A DNA stretch of 64,000 nt from assembly GCF_900090295.1 (NCBI RefSeq), contig NZ_LT607753.1, positions 62,001 through 126,000 on the forward strand, in the 5' to 3' direction. Position 1 is the first letter of the stretch, and each line of letters begins with the position of its first letter. This stretch comes from Micromonospora coxensis. Its GTDB lineage: Bacteria > Actinomycetota > Actinomycetes > Mycobacteriales > Micromonosporaceae. Below the pieces are notes generated by a model. The model saw only the letters and a program-made list of their open reading frames with translations, had not been told where the DNA came from and did no database searches. The translations under genes were made by a program, and so were the position numbers. Of this stretch, positions 39,033 through 52,226 are shown in pieces.

Positions 39033-40691
39033 GTGGATACCGATGTCATCGTGATCGGCGCGGGCCTGGCGGGCCTGGTCGCCGCCGCCGAGGCCGCCGA
39101 CGCCGGCCGCCGGGTGCTGCTGCTGGACCAGGAGCCGGAGCAGAACCTCGGCGGGCAGGCGCACTGGTCGTTCGGCGGGCTCTTCCTGGTCGACTCACCC
39201 GAGCAGCGGCGGATGGGCATCCGCGACTCGGTCGAGCTGGCCTGGCAGGACTGGACCGGCAGCGCCGCCTTCGACCGGCCCGAGGACCACTGGCCGCGCC
39301 GGTGGGCCGAGGCGTACGTGCACTTCGCGGCGGGGGAGAAGCGGGCCTGGCTGCGGGCGATGGGTCACCGGCTGTTCCCGGTGGTCGGCTGGGCCGAGCG
39401 GGGCGGGGGAGCCGCGCACGGGCACGGCAACACCGTGCCCCGCTTCCACATCACCTGGGGCACCGGCCCCGGCGTGGTGGAGCCGTTCCTGCGGCGGGTC
39501 CGGCGGGCCGAGGCCGAGGGGCGGGTGCGGCTGCTGTTCCGGCACCGGGTGGACGAGCTGGTCACCACCGGCGGCGTGGTCACCGGTGTGCGCGGCGCGG
39601 TGCTGGAGCCCGACGACGCCCCGCGTGGGCGGCGCACCTCCCGGACCGTGGTGGGCGACTTCGCGTACGCGGCGCAGGCCGTGATCGTCACCTCGGGCGG
39701 CATCGGCGGCGACCACGACCTCGTCCGGCGGGCCTGGCCGCAGCGGCTGGGCACCCCGCCGGCCCGGATGGTCGCCGGGGTCCCGGCGTACGTCGACGGG
39801 CGGATGCTGGCCATCACCGAGGCGGCCGGCGGGCGGGTGGTCAACCCGGACCGGATGTGGCACTACACCGAGGGGCTGCGCAACTGGGACCCGGTCTGGC
39901 CGCAGCACGGCATCCGGATCCTGCCCGGCCCCTCGTCGCTCTGGCTCGACGCCACCGGCGAGCGGCTGCCGGCGCCACTCTTCCCCGGCTTCGACACCCT
40001 GACCACCCTGCGGCACCTGCGCGCCACCGGGTACGACTACAGCTGGTTCCTGCTCACCCAGAAGATCATCGAGAAGGAGTTCGCGCTGTCGGGCTCCGAG
40101 CAGAACCCGGACCTGACCGGCCGCAGCGTCCGCCAGGTCCTGGGCCGGGTCCGTCCCGGCGCGCCCGCGCCGGTGGAGGCGTTCAAGCGCCACGGCGCCG
40201 ACTTCGTCGTCGCCGACGGCCTGCCGGAGCTGGTCGACGGGATGAACGCGCTGGCCGCCGAGACCGACGGGCCGCGCCTCGACGCCGCCGAGGTGCGCCG
40301 CGTCGTCGAGGCGCGCGACCGGGAGCTGGCCAACCCGTTCGGCAAGGACGCCCAGCTGCACGCCATCCGGGGCGCCCGCCGCTACCGGGGCGACAAGCTC
40401 GTCCGGGTCGCCACCCCGCACCGGCTGCTCGACCCGGCGGCCGGCCCGCTGATCGCGGTGCAACTGCACGTGCTCACCCGCAAGACCCTCGGCGGGCTGC
40501 ACACCGACCTGGCCGGCCGGGTGCTGCGGGCCGACGGCGAGCCGCTGGGCGGGGTGTACGCCGCCGGCGAGGTGGCCGGGTTCGGTGGCGGCGGGATGCA
40601 CGGGTACAACGCCCTGGAGGGCACCTTCCTCGGCGGCTGCCTCTTCTCCGGTCGTACCGCCGGCCGGGCCGCGGCCGCCGCCGTCGGCTGA
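39033..40691 (+). CDS. FAD-binding dehydrogenase, fumarate-reductase/KstD-like
   Basis: A 552-aa flavoprotein. The N-terminal FAD motif TDVIVIGAGLAGLVAAAEAAD is followed by VLLLDQEPEQNLGGQAHWSFGG (shown in part: QEPEQNLGGQAHWS). The middle contains the capping domain. The C-terminal region holds VYAAGEVAGFGGGGMHGYNALEGTF (shown in part: AGEVAGFGGGGMHGYN), which binds FAD. Members of this group are annotated 3-ketosteroid delta-1-dehydrogenase-like or succinate-dehydrogenase-flavoprotein-like; whether a steroid ring is desaturated here is not provable. GTG 39033 gives the compact start VDTDVIVIG; longer readings enter the regulatory region. Divergent from the PucR gene. Confidence 0.85.
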   Translation: MDTDVIVIGAGLAGLVAAAEAADAGRRVLLLDQEPEQNLGGQAHWSFGGLFLVDSPEQRRMGIRDSVELAWQDWTGSAAFDRPEDHWPRRWAEAYVHFAAGEKRAWLRAMGHRLFPVVGWAERGGGAAHGHGNTVPRFHITWGTGPGVVEPFLRRVRRAEAEGRVRLLFRHRVDELVTTGGVVTGVRGAVLEPDDAPRGRRTSRTVVGDFAYAAQAVIVTSGGIGGDHDLVRRAWPQRLGTPPARMVAGVPAYVDGRMLAITEAAGGRVVNPDRMWHYTEGLRNWDPVWPQHGIRILPGPSSLWLDATGERLPAPLFPGFDTLTTLRHLRATGYDYSWFLLTQKIIEKEFALSGSEQNPDLTGRSVRQVLGRVRPGAPAPVEAFKRHGADFVVADGLPELVDGMNALAAETDGPRLDAAEVRRVVEARDRELANPFGKDAQLHAIRGARRYRGDKLVRVATPHRLLDPAAGPLIAVQLHVLTRKTLGGLHTDLAGRVLRADGEPLGGVYAAGEVAGFGGGGMHGYNALEGTFLGGCLFSGRTAGRAAAAAVG

Positions 40692-40705
40692 GCGCCGGCC
40701 GACGG

Positions 40706-40743
40706 CGCGGCGCCCCGTCCCGGGGGTGGGACGGGGCGCCGCG
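40706..40743. terminator. Perfect 16-bp hairpin, bidirectional terminator
   Basis: Arms 40706-40721 and 40728-40743 are perfectly complementary with a six-base loop (GGGGGT). It lies between the stops of the FAD dehydrogenase and the cellulase. Confidence 0.8.
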
Positions 40744-40754
40744 TGGTGGTGGGC

Positions 40755-42212
40755 TCAGCTGGTGGGGAAGGTGTCCGGGGTACGGATCCGGTTGCGCATG
40801 AACACGCCCGACTCGGTGAGCACCGAGGTGCCGGCGTACGTGCCGCCGTTGCAGGTGCCCGGCTTGAACGCGGCGCTGCCCTCGGCCTTGTCGGAGTAGG
40901 TCCAGTTCGCGTAGCTGATCTTCAGCCGGTCCATCAGGTCCACCCAGGCCGTGCTGCTCGCCGTGTCGACGCCGCCGTCACCGGTGTACGACACCGTGCC
41001 GAACTCGGTGACGAACATCGGCAGCCGGGCGGCGGCCCGCTCCAGCTCGGCGCGGTAGCTGTCCCGGTGCGACGCGGCGTAGAAGTGGAAGGCGTACATG
41101 ACGTTGGCGGCGGCGACCGGGTTGTTGATCACCTCGGTGGCGTTGCTCCCCTCCGAGACGCCGAGCGAGGACCAGGCGCGGGTGCCGACGATGACGATGC
41201 CGTCCGGGTCGTTGGCGCGGATGACCGGGATGACCTGCTCGGCGTAGTTCTTGATGGTCTGCCAGCTCACGCCGTTGGGCTCGTTCGCGATCTCGTAGAT
41301 CACGTTGTTCTTGTCGGCGTTGCGGGCGGAGACGGCGGCGAAGAAGGTCTTCGCCCGCTCCAGGTTGTACATCGGGTCACCGGGGGTCAGCGTGTGGAAG
41401 TCGATCAGCGCGTACATGCCGCGCTCGCTCGCCTCGTCCACCAGCGTGTTGACCCGGTTGGTGAAGGCCGTCGGGTTGGTCTCGTAGCCGTCCTCCTGCA
41501 CGTACATCGCGATGCGCAGCAGGTCGGAGCGCCAGTCGGTGGCCAGCGCGTCCAGCGAGGCGTCGTTGTAGCAGTGCGGGAACCACTGCAGGCCGTGCGT
41601 GCTCATGCCGCGCAGCTGGATCGGCCTGCCGTACTGGTTGCACAGGTTGACCCCGCAGACCCGCAGCTGTCCGTTGATCGCCACCGGCGTCTGCCCGGTG
41701 GGCGGCGGGGTGGTCGGCGGCGGGGTCGTGGGCGGCGGGGTCGTCGGCGGCGGGGTCGTCGGCGGCGGCGGGGTGGTGGGGGTGGTGCTGCCCGTGCAGA
41801 CGGTGCCGTTGAGGGTGAACGACGTGGGCGAGGGGTTGCTGGTGCCGGTCCAGGTGCCGTTGAAGCCGATGGTGGTGGATCCACCACCGGCCAGGGATCC
41901 GTTGTAGCTCACGTTGCGCGCGGTGACGGACTGGCCGCTCTGCTGGTAGGTCGCCGACCAGCCCTGGCCCACCCGCTGGCCCGGGTCGGGGAAGGTGAAG
42001 CCGAGGGTCCACCCGTCGACGGCGTCGCCGAGGTTCGTGATGGTGATGTTCGCGGTGAAACCGCCGGGCCACGAGTTGGCCGTGTAGGTGACGGCGCAAC
42101 CGGTCGCGGCCATGGCGTTCGCGGCCGGCAGTAGCGTCGACGCGCCGAGGGTCAGTGCGGCGGCGGCGCCGGCCGCGAGCAGGTGCCGCCGTGTCGGGCG
42201 GGGAATGTTCAT
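40755..42212 (-). CDS. secreted cellulase: CBM2, Pro/Thr linker, GH5
   Basis: A 485-aa exported glycosidase. A Tat-like signal (RPTRRHLLAAGAAAALTLG) is cleaved after ANAMA. The family 2 carbohydrate-binding module (about 38-140) starts CAVTYTANSWPGGFTANITI and has the surface Trp residues and terminal Cys pair. A TTPPP repeat linker follows (about 141-170). The GH5 catalytic domain (about 180-475) has RGMSTHGLQWFP, DFHTL, the acid/base in YEIANEPNG and the nucleophile in MFVTEFGT. It should cut beta-1,4-glucan. A CebR-type operator lies at the predicted start point and a 16-bp terminator follows the gene. Confidence 0.95.
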   Translation of the reverse strand: MNIPRPTRRHLLAAGAAAALTLGASTLLPAANAMAATGCAVTYTANSWPGGFTANITITNLGDAVDGWTLGFTFPDPGQRVGQGWSATYQQSGQSVTARNVSYNGSLAGGGSTTIGFNGTWTGTSNPSPTSFTLNGTVCTGSTTPTTPPPPTTPPPTTPPPTTPPPTTPPPTGQTPVAINGQLRVCGVNLCNQYGRPIQLRGMSTHGLQWFPHCYNDASLDALATDWRSDLLRIAMYVQEDGYETNPTAFTNRVNTLVDEASERGMYALIDFHTLTPGDPMYNLERAKTFFAAVSARNADKNNVIYEIANEPNGVSWQTIKNYAEQVIPVIRANDPDGIVIVGTRAWSSLGVSEGSNATEVINNPVAAANVMYAFHFYAASHRDSYRAELERAAARLPMFVTEFGTVSYTGDGGVDTASSTAWVDLMDRLKISYANWTYSDKAEGSAAFKPGTCNGGTYAGTSVLTESGVFMRNRIRTPDTFPTS

Positions 42213-42352
42213 GGGACCGTCTCAATCTCGGGTCGGGGCACGGGGGGTCGTCGCACCTGCGCGTCCGCCGTCGGATCACGTGGACGTGGTGCCCACCCCT
42301 GGCCACTGATCCGGGCGGCGCCCGCAGGTTCGCGACGTCGCCATCGACGTCC

Positions 42353-42364
42353 GGGAGCGCTCCC
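42353..42364. promoter_or_regulatory. CebR-type operator GGGAGCGCTCCC at the cellulase start point
   Basis: A perfect 12-bp palindrome, 141 bases before the cellulase ATG. It matches the central 12 bases of the CebR consensus TGGGAGCGCTCCCA. On the minus strand a TTGCGG-18-TACGCT promoter (42399-42394 and 42375-42370) puts the start point near 42363, inside the site. Cellobiose-type induction is inferred. Confidence 0.72.
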
Positions 42365-42369
42365 ACCGG

Positions 42370-42399
42370 AGCGTAGAGGTGTCCGTGACATCCCCGCAA
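42370..42399 (-). promoter_or_regulatory. Cellulase promoter
   Basis: TTGCGG (42399-42394), 18 bases, TACGCT (42375-42370), minus strand. It implies a leader of about 150 bases in which nothing else is obvious. Confidence 0.5.
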
Positions 42400-42468
42400 C
42401 GGCAGCGCGGTCCCGAGCCGGTCACCGGGCCCGCGTCCGGCCGCCGACGGCCCGACCCGCCGGGCGCC

Positions 42469-43338
42469 TCAGCCGACGCCACGGCACAGGTCCCGCCGTT
42501 CCGGCAGGGGCGCGAGGCCGGCGGAACGGTAGGTGGCGACGGCGCCGACGTTGGCGCTCGGACAGCACACGAGGACGCTCGACGAACCCGCCTGCCGCAG
42601 CGCGCGGGCCGCGGCGAGCGTGACCGCCCGGCCGTGTCCGTGGCGGCGGTGCGCCCGGTGCACCCCCAACGGTTCGATCACCCCCGGCCTGCCCTCGCCC
42701 GCCGACCACACCGTCACGGCCGCCACCGGCTCGCCCCGCTCGTCGTGAGCGAGCAGGCATCGCGCGTCGACGAACGGCGCGCCCGCCGCCATCGCGTGCC
42801 AGCGCTCCGCGGAGAACGTCGACCTGTCGAACGACGCCCGCTGCACCGCGGCCCACTCGTGCGCCCGTTCCGGCCCGATCACCTCGACCCGGACGCCGGG
42901 ATCCGGCACCGGCGCGCCGAGGTCCCGCCGAAGCAGTGTCCACGGCTCGCCGCGCGCCCAGCCATCCTGCGACAACAGCTCCTGGACCAGTGCGCCCGGG
43001 GGCGCCTCGACGGACACCGGACCCTCGGGCAGCACGCCCCGCTCGGGCGCCGACGCGTCCTCGACCACCCGCCGCGCCAGCCGCTCGTCCCGCCACGCCG
43101 ACGGCGCGAACGCCAGCCGGAGCAGGTCCGCGCCGTCGAGCAGCCCGACCGCCAGAACCTCTCCCGCCCGGCGCCAGGTTCGGGTGGCCGCCGCCGTGCG
43201 CCGCGGGCCGAAGCGCCAGAACCACCCCAGGTCCCCCGGATGCAGCTGCACGGGTCCGGCGTCGTGCTGCCACTGCCGCAACACGCGCACCACGTCGTCC
43301 AACTCGTCGACCGCCGGCGCGCCCATCTCGATCGTCAT
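42469..43338 (-). CDS. GNAT-family N-acetyltransferase
   Basis: A 289-aa protein, probably a two-domain GNAT. The C-terminal domain has AAVTVWSAGEGRPGVIEPLGV (shown in part: GRPGVIEPLGVHRAHRRHG), with HRAHRRHGHGRAVTL as the acetyl-CoA pyrophosphate loop (R/Q-x-x-G-x-G), then SSSVLVCCPSANVGAVATY and RSAGL at the end. The N-terminal half resembles a degenerate GNAT lobe (GPVQLHPGDLGWFWRFG). Substrate unknown. ATG 43338 has a weak ribosome site; the start is moderately certain. Confidence 0.82.
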   Translation of the reverse strand: MTIEMGAPAVDELDDVVRVLRQWQHDAGPVQLHPGDLGWFWRFGPRRTAAATRTWRRAGEVLAVGLLDGADLLRLAFAPSAWRDERLARRVVEDASAPERGVLPEGPVSVEAPPGALVQELLSQDGWARGEPWTLLRRDLGAPVPDPGVRVEVIGPERAHEWAAVQRASFDRSTFSAERWHAMAAGAPFVDARCLLAHDERGEPVAAVTVWSAGEGRPGVIEPLGVHRAHRRHGHGRAVTLAAARALRQAGSSSVLVCCPSANVGAVATYRSAGLAPLPERRDLCRGVG

Positions 43339-43461
43339 CGCCCGACCACACACCACCCCGGTGGCCCGCCGCATGCGAATTTCGCCCCGCAGGCGGCGGT
43401 CGAGAGCCGGGACAATGCCGATTTATCCGAGATTCGACACTTTTGTCCATCGTCCGTTCGG

Positions 43462-43491
43462 TTGATTAGTGGCCGACCCTTGGTCTAGGGT
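43462..43491 (+). promoter_or_regulatory. Promoter before the sigma-factor gene
   Basis: TTGATT (43462-43467) and TAGGGT (43486-43491), 18 bases apart, 59 bases before the ATG. The overlapping GGTTGAT and GGGTGG also fit a loose SigB/F-type pattern, so autoregulation is possible. Confidence 0.5.
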
Positions 43492-43549
43492 GGGTGCCTG
43501 AGCGGGGGACTGGCAGGTCCGCCACGCCGTACGGCACGGAAAGGACGAC

Positions 43550-44350
43550 ATGATCACCACGACCGTCAGGGCATCCAGCAGCACCTCGGCCACCGGCAAC
43601 GAGGAGCGCGCCGGCGAGCTCATCACGGCGCTCGCCGCGATGCCGGCCGAGCACCCCGAGCGGTCCGCGCTGCGCGACAAGGTGATCGAGGCGTGGCTTC
43701 CGCTGGCCAACCACCTCGCCGCCCGCTACAGCGGCCGCGGCGAGCCCAACGGCGACCTCGCCCAGACCGCGGCGCTCGGCCTGATCAAGGCGGTGGACCG
43801 GTTCGACGCCTCCCGGGGCGTCGACTTCGCGGGCTTCGCCATCCCCACCATCCTCGGCGAGATCAAGCGGCACTTCCGCGACCGCACCTGGAACATCCGG
43901 GTCCCGCGTCGCCTGCAGGAGCTGCGGCTGCGCATCACCGAGGCCAACGGCACCCTCACCCAGACGCTGCACCGGGCTCCCACGGTCGCCGACATCGCGG
44001 CCCACCTCGAGATCACCGAGGAAGAGGTCCTGGAGGGCCTGGAGGGCGCCCGCGCCTACAACGCCGTGTCGCTGTCCACCCCGATCGGCGACGGCGAGAG
44101 CGCCACCGAGCTGGGTGACACCCTCGGCGCCGAGGACAACGAGTACGAGCTGGCCGAGCTGCGGGTCGCCCTCGGCCCCGCCCTGGCCACCCTCGACGAG
44201 CGGGAGCAGAAGATCCTCACCCTCCGCTTCTACGGCAACCTGACCCAGAGCGAGATCGCCGCCCAGGTCGGCGTCTCCCAGATGCACGTCTCGCGGCTGC
44301 TCGCCCGCGCGCTGGTCAAGCTGCGCGGCCAGCTGGTCGACACCCACTGA
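43550..44350 (+). CDS. SigB/SigF-family RNA polymerase sigma factor
   Basis: A 266-aa sigma-70-family protein of the SigB/F/G type with regions 2, 3 and 4. Region 2: LANHLAARYSGRGEPNGDLAQTAALGLIKAVDRFD (shown in part: GDLAQTAALGLIKAVDRFD) then FAIPTILGEIKRHFRDRTW. Region 3: RVPRRLQELRLRITEANGTL and PTVADIAAHLEITEEEV. Region 4: LDEREQKILTLRFYGNLTQS with EIAAQVGVSQMHVSRLLAR. GGAAAGGA precedes ATG 43550. Such factors control stress or development and are usually held by an anti-sigma factor of the SpoIIAB type; no such gene adjoins it here, while a STAS protein lies 16 kb away. The downstream kinase is on the same strand, behind a hairpin. Confidence 0.93.
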   Translation: MITTTVRASSSTSATGNEERAGELITALAAMPAEHPERSALRDKVIEAWLPLANHLAARYSGRGEPNGDLAQTAALGLIKAVDRFDASRGVDFAGFAIPTILGEIKRHFRDRTWNIRVPRRLQELRLRITEANGTLTQTLHRAPTVADIAAHLEITEEEVLEGLEGARAYNAVSLSTPIGDGESATELGDTLGAEDNEYELAELRVALGPALATLDEREQKILTLRFYGNLTQSEIAAQVGVSQMHVSRLLARALVKLRGQLVDTH

Positions 44351-44607
44351 CCTCCCGTACGCCCGGTCGCCGTGCCGGCCGGGCCACGCGGCGCAACCCG
44401 ACGCCCGCACCGTCGTCGAGCCCTCGGCGACCGTGCGGGCGTCGGCGTGCCCGCCGAGGGCGGCGGCGGCCCATGGCGCGAGGGCCGCCGGGCACGGACA
44501 CGTGCGCAGGTCAGCGCCGCCGTCCCGGTGTGGGGGCGACGTCGCGGCTGTGCATACTTGCGCGGTTGATGTTGGCTCGTCGGGCTCCGTCCGGCGGTGG
44601 CGCATAG
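44351..44607 (+). other. Gap between sigma factor and hybrid kinase
   Basis: 257 bases. It holds the hairpin listed at 44399 and a possible extended -10, TGTGCATACT (CATACT at 44553-44558), for the kinase gene. No -35 of quality is visible and there is no additional gene. Confidence 0.35.
44399..44444 (+). terminator. Hairpin after the sigma-factor gene
   Basis: A 12-bp perfect stem (44399-44410 with 44433-44444) around a 22-base loop with some internal pairing; 48 bases after the stop codon. Confidence 0.45.
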
Positions 44608-49131
<4,524 letters not shown>

Positions 49132-49157
49132 GTCCGGCCGGCGCGGCGGCCCGGGCC

Positions 49158-49790
49158 TCAGCGGCGGATCAGCCCCCGCTGCCGGGCCACCGCGACGGCG
49201 GCGGTACGCGAGTCCACGCCGAGCTTGCCGTAGACGTGCACCAGGTGCGTCTTGACGGTGGCCTGGCTCAGGTGCAGCCGGCGGCTGATCTGCTGGTTGG
49301 ACAGTCCGTCGGCGACCAGGCGCAGCACCTCGCTCTCCCGGGGCGTCAACGCGATCCCGGGCGAACGCACCCGGTCGATCAGCCGGTGGGCGACCGCCGG
49401 GGCGAGCGCGGACCGCCCGGCCGCCGCCGCGCGCACCGCCGCGGTCAGCTCCTCCGGCGGGGCGTCCTTGAGCAGGTAGCCGGTGGCGCCGGCCTCGACC
49501 GCGGCGAGGATGTCCGCCTCGGTGTCGTACGTGGTGAGCACCAGCACCCGGGGCGCGTCGGGGCGGGCGACGATGGCCGCCGTCGCCTCGGGGCCCTGCA
49601 TGCCGGAGCCGAACTGCAGGTCCATCAGCACCACGTCCACCGGCTCGCGGGCGCACACCGCCACCGCCTCCTGCGCGGTGGCCGCCTCGGCGACCACGGT
49701 GAGGTCCGGCTCGGTGGACAGCAGGGCGCGCAGCCCGGAACGGACCACCGGGTGGTCGTCGGCGAGCAGCAGCCGCACCGGCCGGCTCAC
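49158..49790 (-). CDS. NarL/LuxR-family response regulator
   Basis: A 210-aa response regulator. Receiver: LLLADDHPVVRSGLRALLS, phospho-Asp in VVLMDLQFGSGMQG, Thr in VLVLTTYDTE and Lys in YLLKDAPPEEL. C-terminal LuxR-type helix-turn-helix: LTPRESEVLRLVADGLSNQQ with ISRRLHLSQATVKTHLVHVY (shown in parts). GTG 49790 overlaps the kinase stop by four bases (GTGA), so the pair is translationally coupled. The divergent ABC exporter and the palindrome at 51019 suggest the target. Confidence 0.93.
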   Translation of the reverse strand: MSRPVRLLLADDHPVVRSGLRALLSTEPDLTVVAEAATAQEAVAVCAREPVDVVLMDLQFGSGMQGPEATAAIVARPDAPRVLVLTTYDTEADILAAVEAGATGYLLKDAPPEELTAAVRAAAAGRSALAPAVAHRLIDRVRSPGIALTPRESEVLRLVADGLSNQQISRRLHLSQATVKTHLVHVYGKLGVDSRTAAVAVARQRGLIRR

Positions 49791-50983
49791 CCGGGCACCT
49801 CCGCCGTCGGCTCCGGCGGGGTGAAGCCCACCGCCACGGCGGTGCCCTGCCCGGGCGCGGACTCCACGCTCAGCGTCCCGCCCAGCTCGGCCGCGCGGGC
49901 CCGCATCGCGTCCAGGCCGAACCCGCCGTCGCCGCCGCCCCGGCCGTCGGCGGCGCCCGGGTCGAAGCCGACGCCGTCGTCCACCACGTCCAGCGCGACC
50001 TGCCGGCCGAGGTAGCTCAGGGTCAGCTCCACCCGCCCGGCGTGGGCGTGCGCGACCGCGTTGGCCAGCGCTGACTGGGCGATCCGCAGCAGCGCCACCT
50101 CGTACCGGGTGGGCAGTGGCCGCGGCGTGCCGTCGAGCCGGAACCGCACCACCGGGCCGGCGTCGCCGCCACCGGCATCGCAGAGCCGGCGCAGCGCCTC
50201 GGGCAGCGACCGGGCCGCCAGGGCGGGCGGGGTGAGCGCCCGCACGAAGCGCCGCGCCTCGGCCAGGTTGTCCTGCGCCGCCCGGCGGGCCTGCTCGACG
50301 TGGCCGGCGACGACGTCCGGCCGCTCGGGCATCGCCCGTTGCGCGGCGCGCAGCAGCAGCTGGATGCTGGACAGCCCCTGGGCGAGGGTGTCGTGGATCT
50401 CCCGGGCGAGGCGTTCGCGTTCGGCGAGCACCCCTGCGGTGTGCTGGGCCTCGGCCAGGTCGGCCCGGGTGGCGGTGAGCTGCTCGATCAACCGGCGGCG
50501 GCGCTCGCTCTCCCGGTACAGCGCCTGGTAGCCGAGCACGGTGGCGACCGCCACGGCGGCCCCGATGACCGGACCGATCACCCCGCCGAGGGTCAGCGCG
50601 CCCTGGTGCCGGGCCACCCCGCCGACGGCCGCCGCCGTGGTGGCGGCCACCGCGACCGTGCCCCACCGGACGGGCAACAGGTGCAGGTGCAGCAGGAACA
50701 GCGGGAACGCCAGCCACACCGCGTCCGGGGTGAGCCAGAGCAGGCCCGCCCAGCCCACGGTCAGCGCGGCCAGCCAGCCGAGCGTCGTACGACGCGAGCG
50801 GGGCAGCGCCGCCGCGACGGCCCACCCGCCGGCCAGCACGGCCGTGCCGAGCAGCACCCCGGCGCGGTGCGGCGGCGCCGCGGCCAGCGCCCGTCCCGCG
50901 ACCACGGCGAGTAGCGCGGCGACCAGCAGGTACAGGCCGATCCGCGCCGCGCGCGGCGGTGGGACGGGCGGGTGGGTGCTCAC
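49787..50983 (-). CDS. NarL-type sensor histidine kinase
   Basis: A 398-aa sensor kinase. Six hydrophobic segments (residues about 12-150) form a membrane sensor with no large extracellular domain, the kind often seen for membrane or envelope stress. HisKA_3 has the phosphorylation His in LAREIHDTLAQGLSSIQL, and the HATPase domain includes VALLRIAQSALANAVAHA (N box) and VVDDGVGFDPG then GGFGLDAMRARA. GTG 50983 follows GGAGG. Partner of the regulator with which it overlaps. The downstream ABC exporter would be the output. Confidence 0.93.
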   Translation of the reverse strand: MSTHPPVPPPRAARIGLYLLVAALLAVVAGRALAAAPPHRAGVLLGTAVLAGGWAVAAALPRSRRTTLGWLAALTVGWAGLLWLTPDAVWLAFPLFLLHLHLLPVRWGTVAVAATTAAAVGGVARHQGALTLGGVIGPVIGAAVAVATVLGYQALYRESERRRRLIEQLTATRADLAEAQHTAGVLAERERLAREIHDTLAQGLSSIQLLLRAAQRAMPERPDVVAGHVEQARRAAQDNLAEARRFVRALTPPALAARSLPEALRRLCDAGGGDAGPVVRFRLDGTPRPLPTRYEVALLRIAQSALANAVAHAHAGRVELTLSYLGRQVALDVVDDGVGFDPGAADGRGGGDGGFGLDAMRARAAELGGTLSVESAPGQGTAVAVGFTPPEPTAEVPG

Positions 50984-51018
50984 GATGCCTCCAGGCTAGG
51001 CCGCGGCGCGCCGCCGCC

Positions 51019-51036
51019 ATCAACCAAAGGGTTGAT
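51019..51036. promoter_or_regulatory. Palindrome between the two-component and ABC genes
   Basis: ATCAACC (51019-51025), four bases, GGTTGAT (51030-51036). Both arms are perfect. Located in the 178-base divergent region, it is the natural candidate binding site for the LuxR-type regulator, controlling its own operon and the exporter. A weak TTGATG/TAGCCT pair on the minus strand overlaps one arm. Confidence 0.68.
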
Positions 51037-51161
51037 CCCGCGCTGCGCACTTCGAGGGCCGGCCGCCCATCGGCGGGGCGATGCCGGCCGGGCCGCGCCG
51101 GGCGAGCGTGGACGGCGTACCACCACGCCACCGGGCGTGGCCCCGCAACGGAAGGCTCGTC

Positions 51162-52226
51162 ATGTTCGTCGCCTGGAGGGACCTGCGGTACGCCAAGGGT
51201 CGCTTCGCCCTGATGGGCGTCGTCGTCACCCTGATGACCCTGCTCGTGGTGCTGCTCTCCGGCCTGACCGCCGGGCTGGGCCGGGAGAGCACCTCGGCGG
51301 TCACCGGGCTCCCCGCCGACCACCTCGTCTTCGCCGTCCCCGACGGCGACCTCTCCTTCACCGGCTCCCGGGTCACCGACGCGCAGTGGCGACGCTGGCG
51401 CGCGGAACCCGGGGTCACCGCCGCCGACCCGCTCGGCGTCGCCACCCTGCGCGCCGGGGCGGGCGACCGGACGGCCCCGCTCGCCGCGTTCGGCGTACCC
51501 CCGGGTTCCGCCCTGGCCCCCGGCGGGCTCGGCGACGGACGGGTGGTGCTCTCCCGTGGCGCCGCCGACGCCCTGGCCGCCGGGCCGGGCGCGACCGTCA
51601 CCCTCGGCGCGGTCCGGCTGACCGTGGCCGCCGTCGCCGGCGACGCCTCCTACAGCCACACCCCGGTCGTCTGGACCTCGCTGGCCGACTGGCGGCGCAC
51701 CGCCCCCGGCGTCCCCGACGACGCCGCCACCGTGCTCGCGCTGACCACCACCGGCAACGTCCGCCTCGACGCCGTCGACCGGGAGGTGGGCACCCGGACC
51801 GTCACCCGCGCCGCGGCGCTGTCCGCGATCGGCTCCTACACCTCGGAGAACGGCTCGCTGCAACTGATGCGCGGGCTGCTGCTGGTGATCTCCGCGCTGG
51901 TCGTCGGCGCCTTCTTCACCGTCTGGACCATCCAGCGCGCCGGGGACGTGGCCGTGCTCAAGGCGCTCGGCGCCGGCACCGGTCACCTGCTGCGCGACGC
52001 GCTCGGGCAGGCCCTGGCGCTGCTGCTGGCCGGCACCGTGGCGGGCACCGCGGTCGCCGTGGCCGTCGGCGCGGCGGCGGCCGACCGGGTGCCGTTCGCG
52101 CTGACCGCCGGCTCGGTGCTGCTGCCGGCGGTGGTGACCGTCCTCCTCGGCGCCGTGGGCGCCGCCCTGGCCGTACGGCGGGTCACCGCCGTCGACCCGC
52201 TGACCGCACTGGGGAGCGCCCGATGA
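51162..52226 (+). CDS. ABC transporter permease, FtsX/MacB type
   Basis: A 354-aa membrane protein. The N-terminal cytoplasmic helix FVAWRDLRYAKGRFALMG precedes membrane segment 1 (GVVVTLMTLLVVLLSGLT). A large extracytoplasmic domain follows (about 45-230, containing SFTGSRVTDAQWRRW and TVAAVAGDASYSHTPVV). Three further segments end the protein (for example MRGLLLVISALVVGAFFTV), and the FtsX coupling loop is DVAVLKALGAGTGHLLRDAL. Mechanotransmission-type exporters of this layout export peptides or lipids or sense antibiotics. The ATPase overlaps its stop by four bases. GGAAGG is upstream of ATG 51162. Confidence 0.9.
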   Translation: MFVAWRDLRYAKGRFALMGVVVTLMTLLVVLLSGLTAGLGRESTSAVTGLPADHLVFAVPDGDLSFTGSRVTDAQWRRWRAEPGVTAADPLGVATLRAGAGDRTAPLAAFGVPPGSALAPGGLGDGRVVLSRGAADALAAGPGATVTLGAVRLTVAAVAGDASYSHTPVVWTSLADWRRTAPGVPDDAATVLALTTTGNVRLDAVDREVGTRTVTRAAALSAIGSYTSENGSLQLMRGLLLVISALVVGAFFTVWTIQRAGDVAVLKALGAGTGHLLRDALGQALALLLAGTVAGTAVAVAVGAAAADRVPFALTAGSVLLPAVVTVLLGAVGAALAVRRVTAVDPLTALGSAR

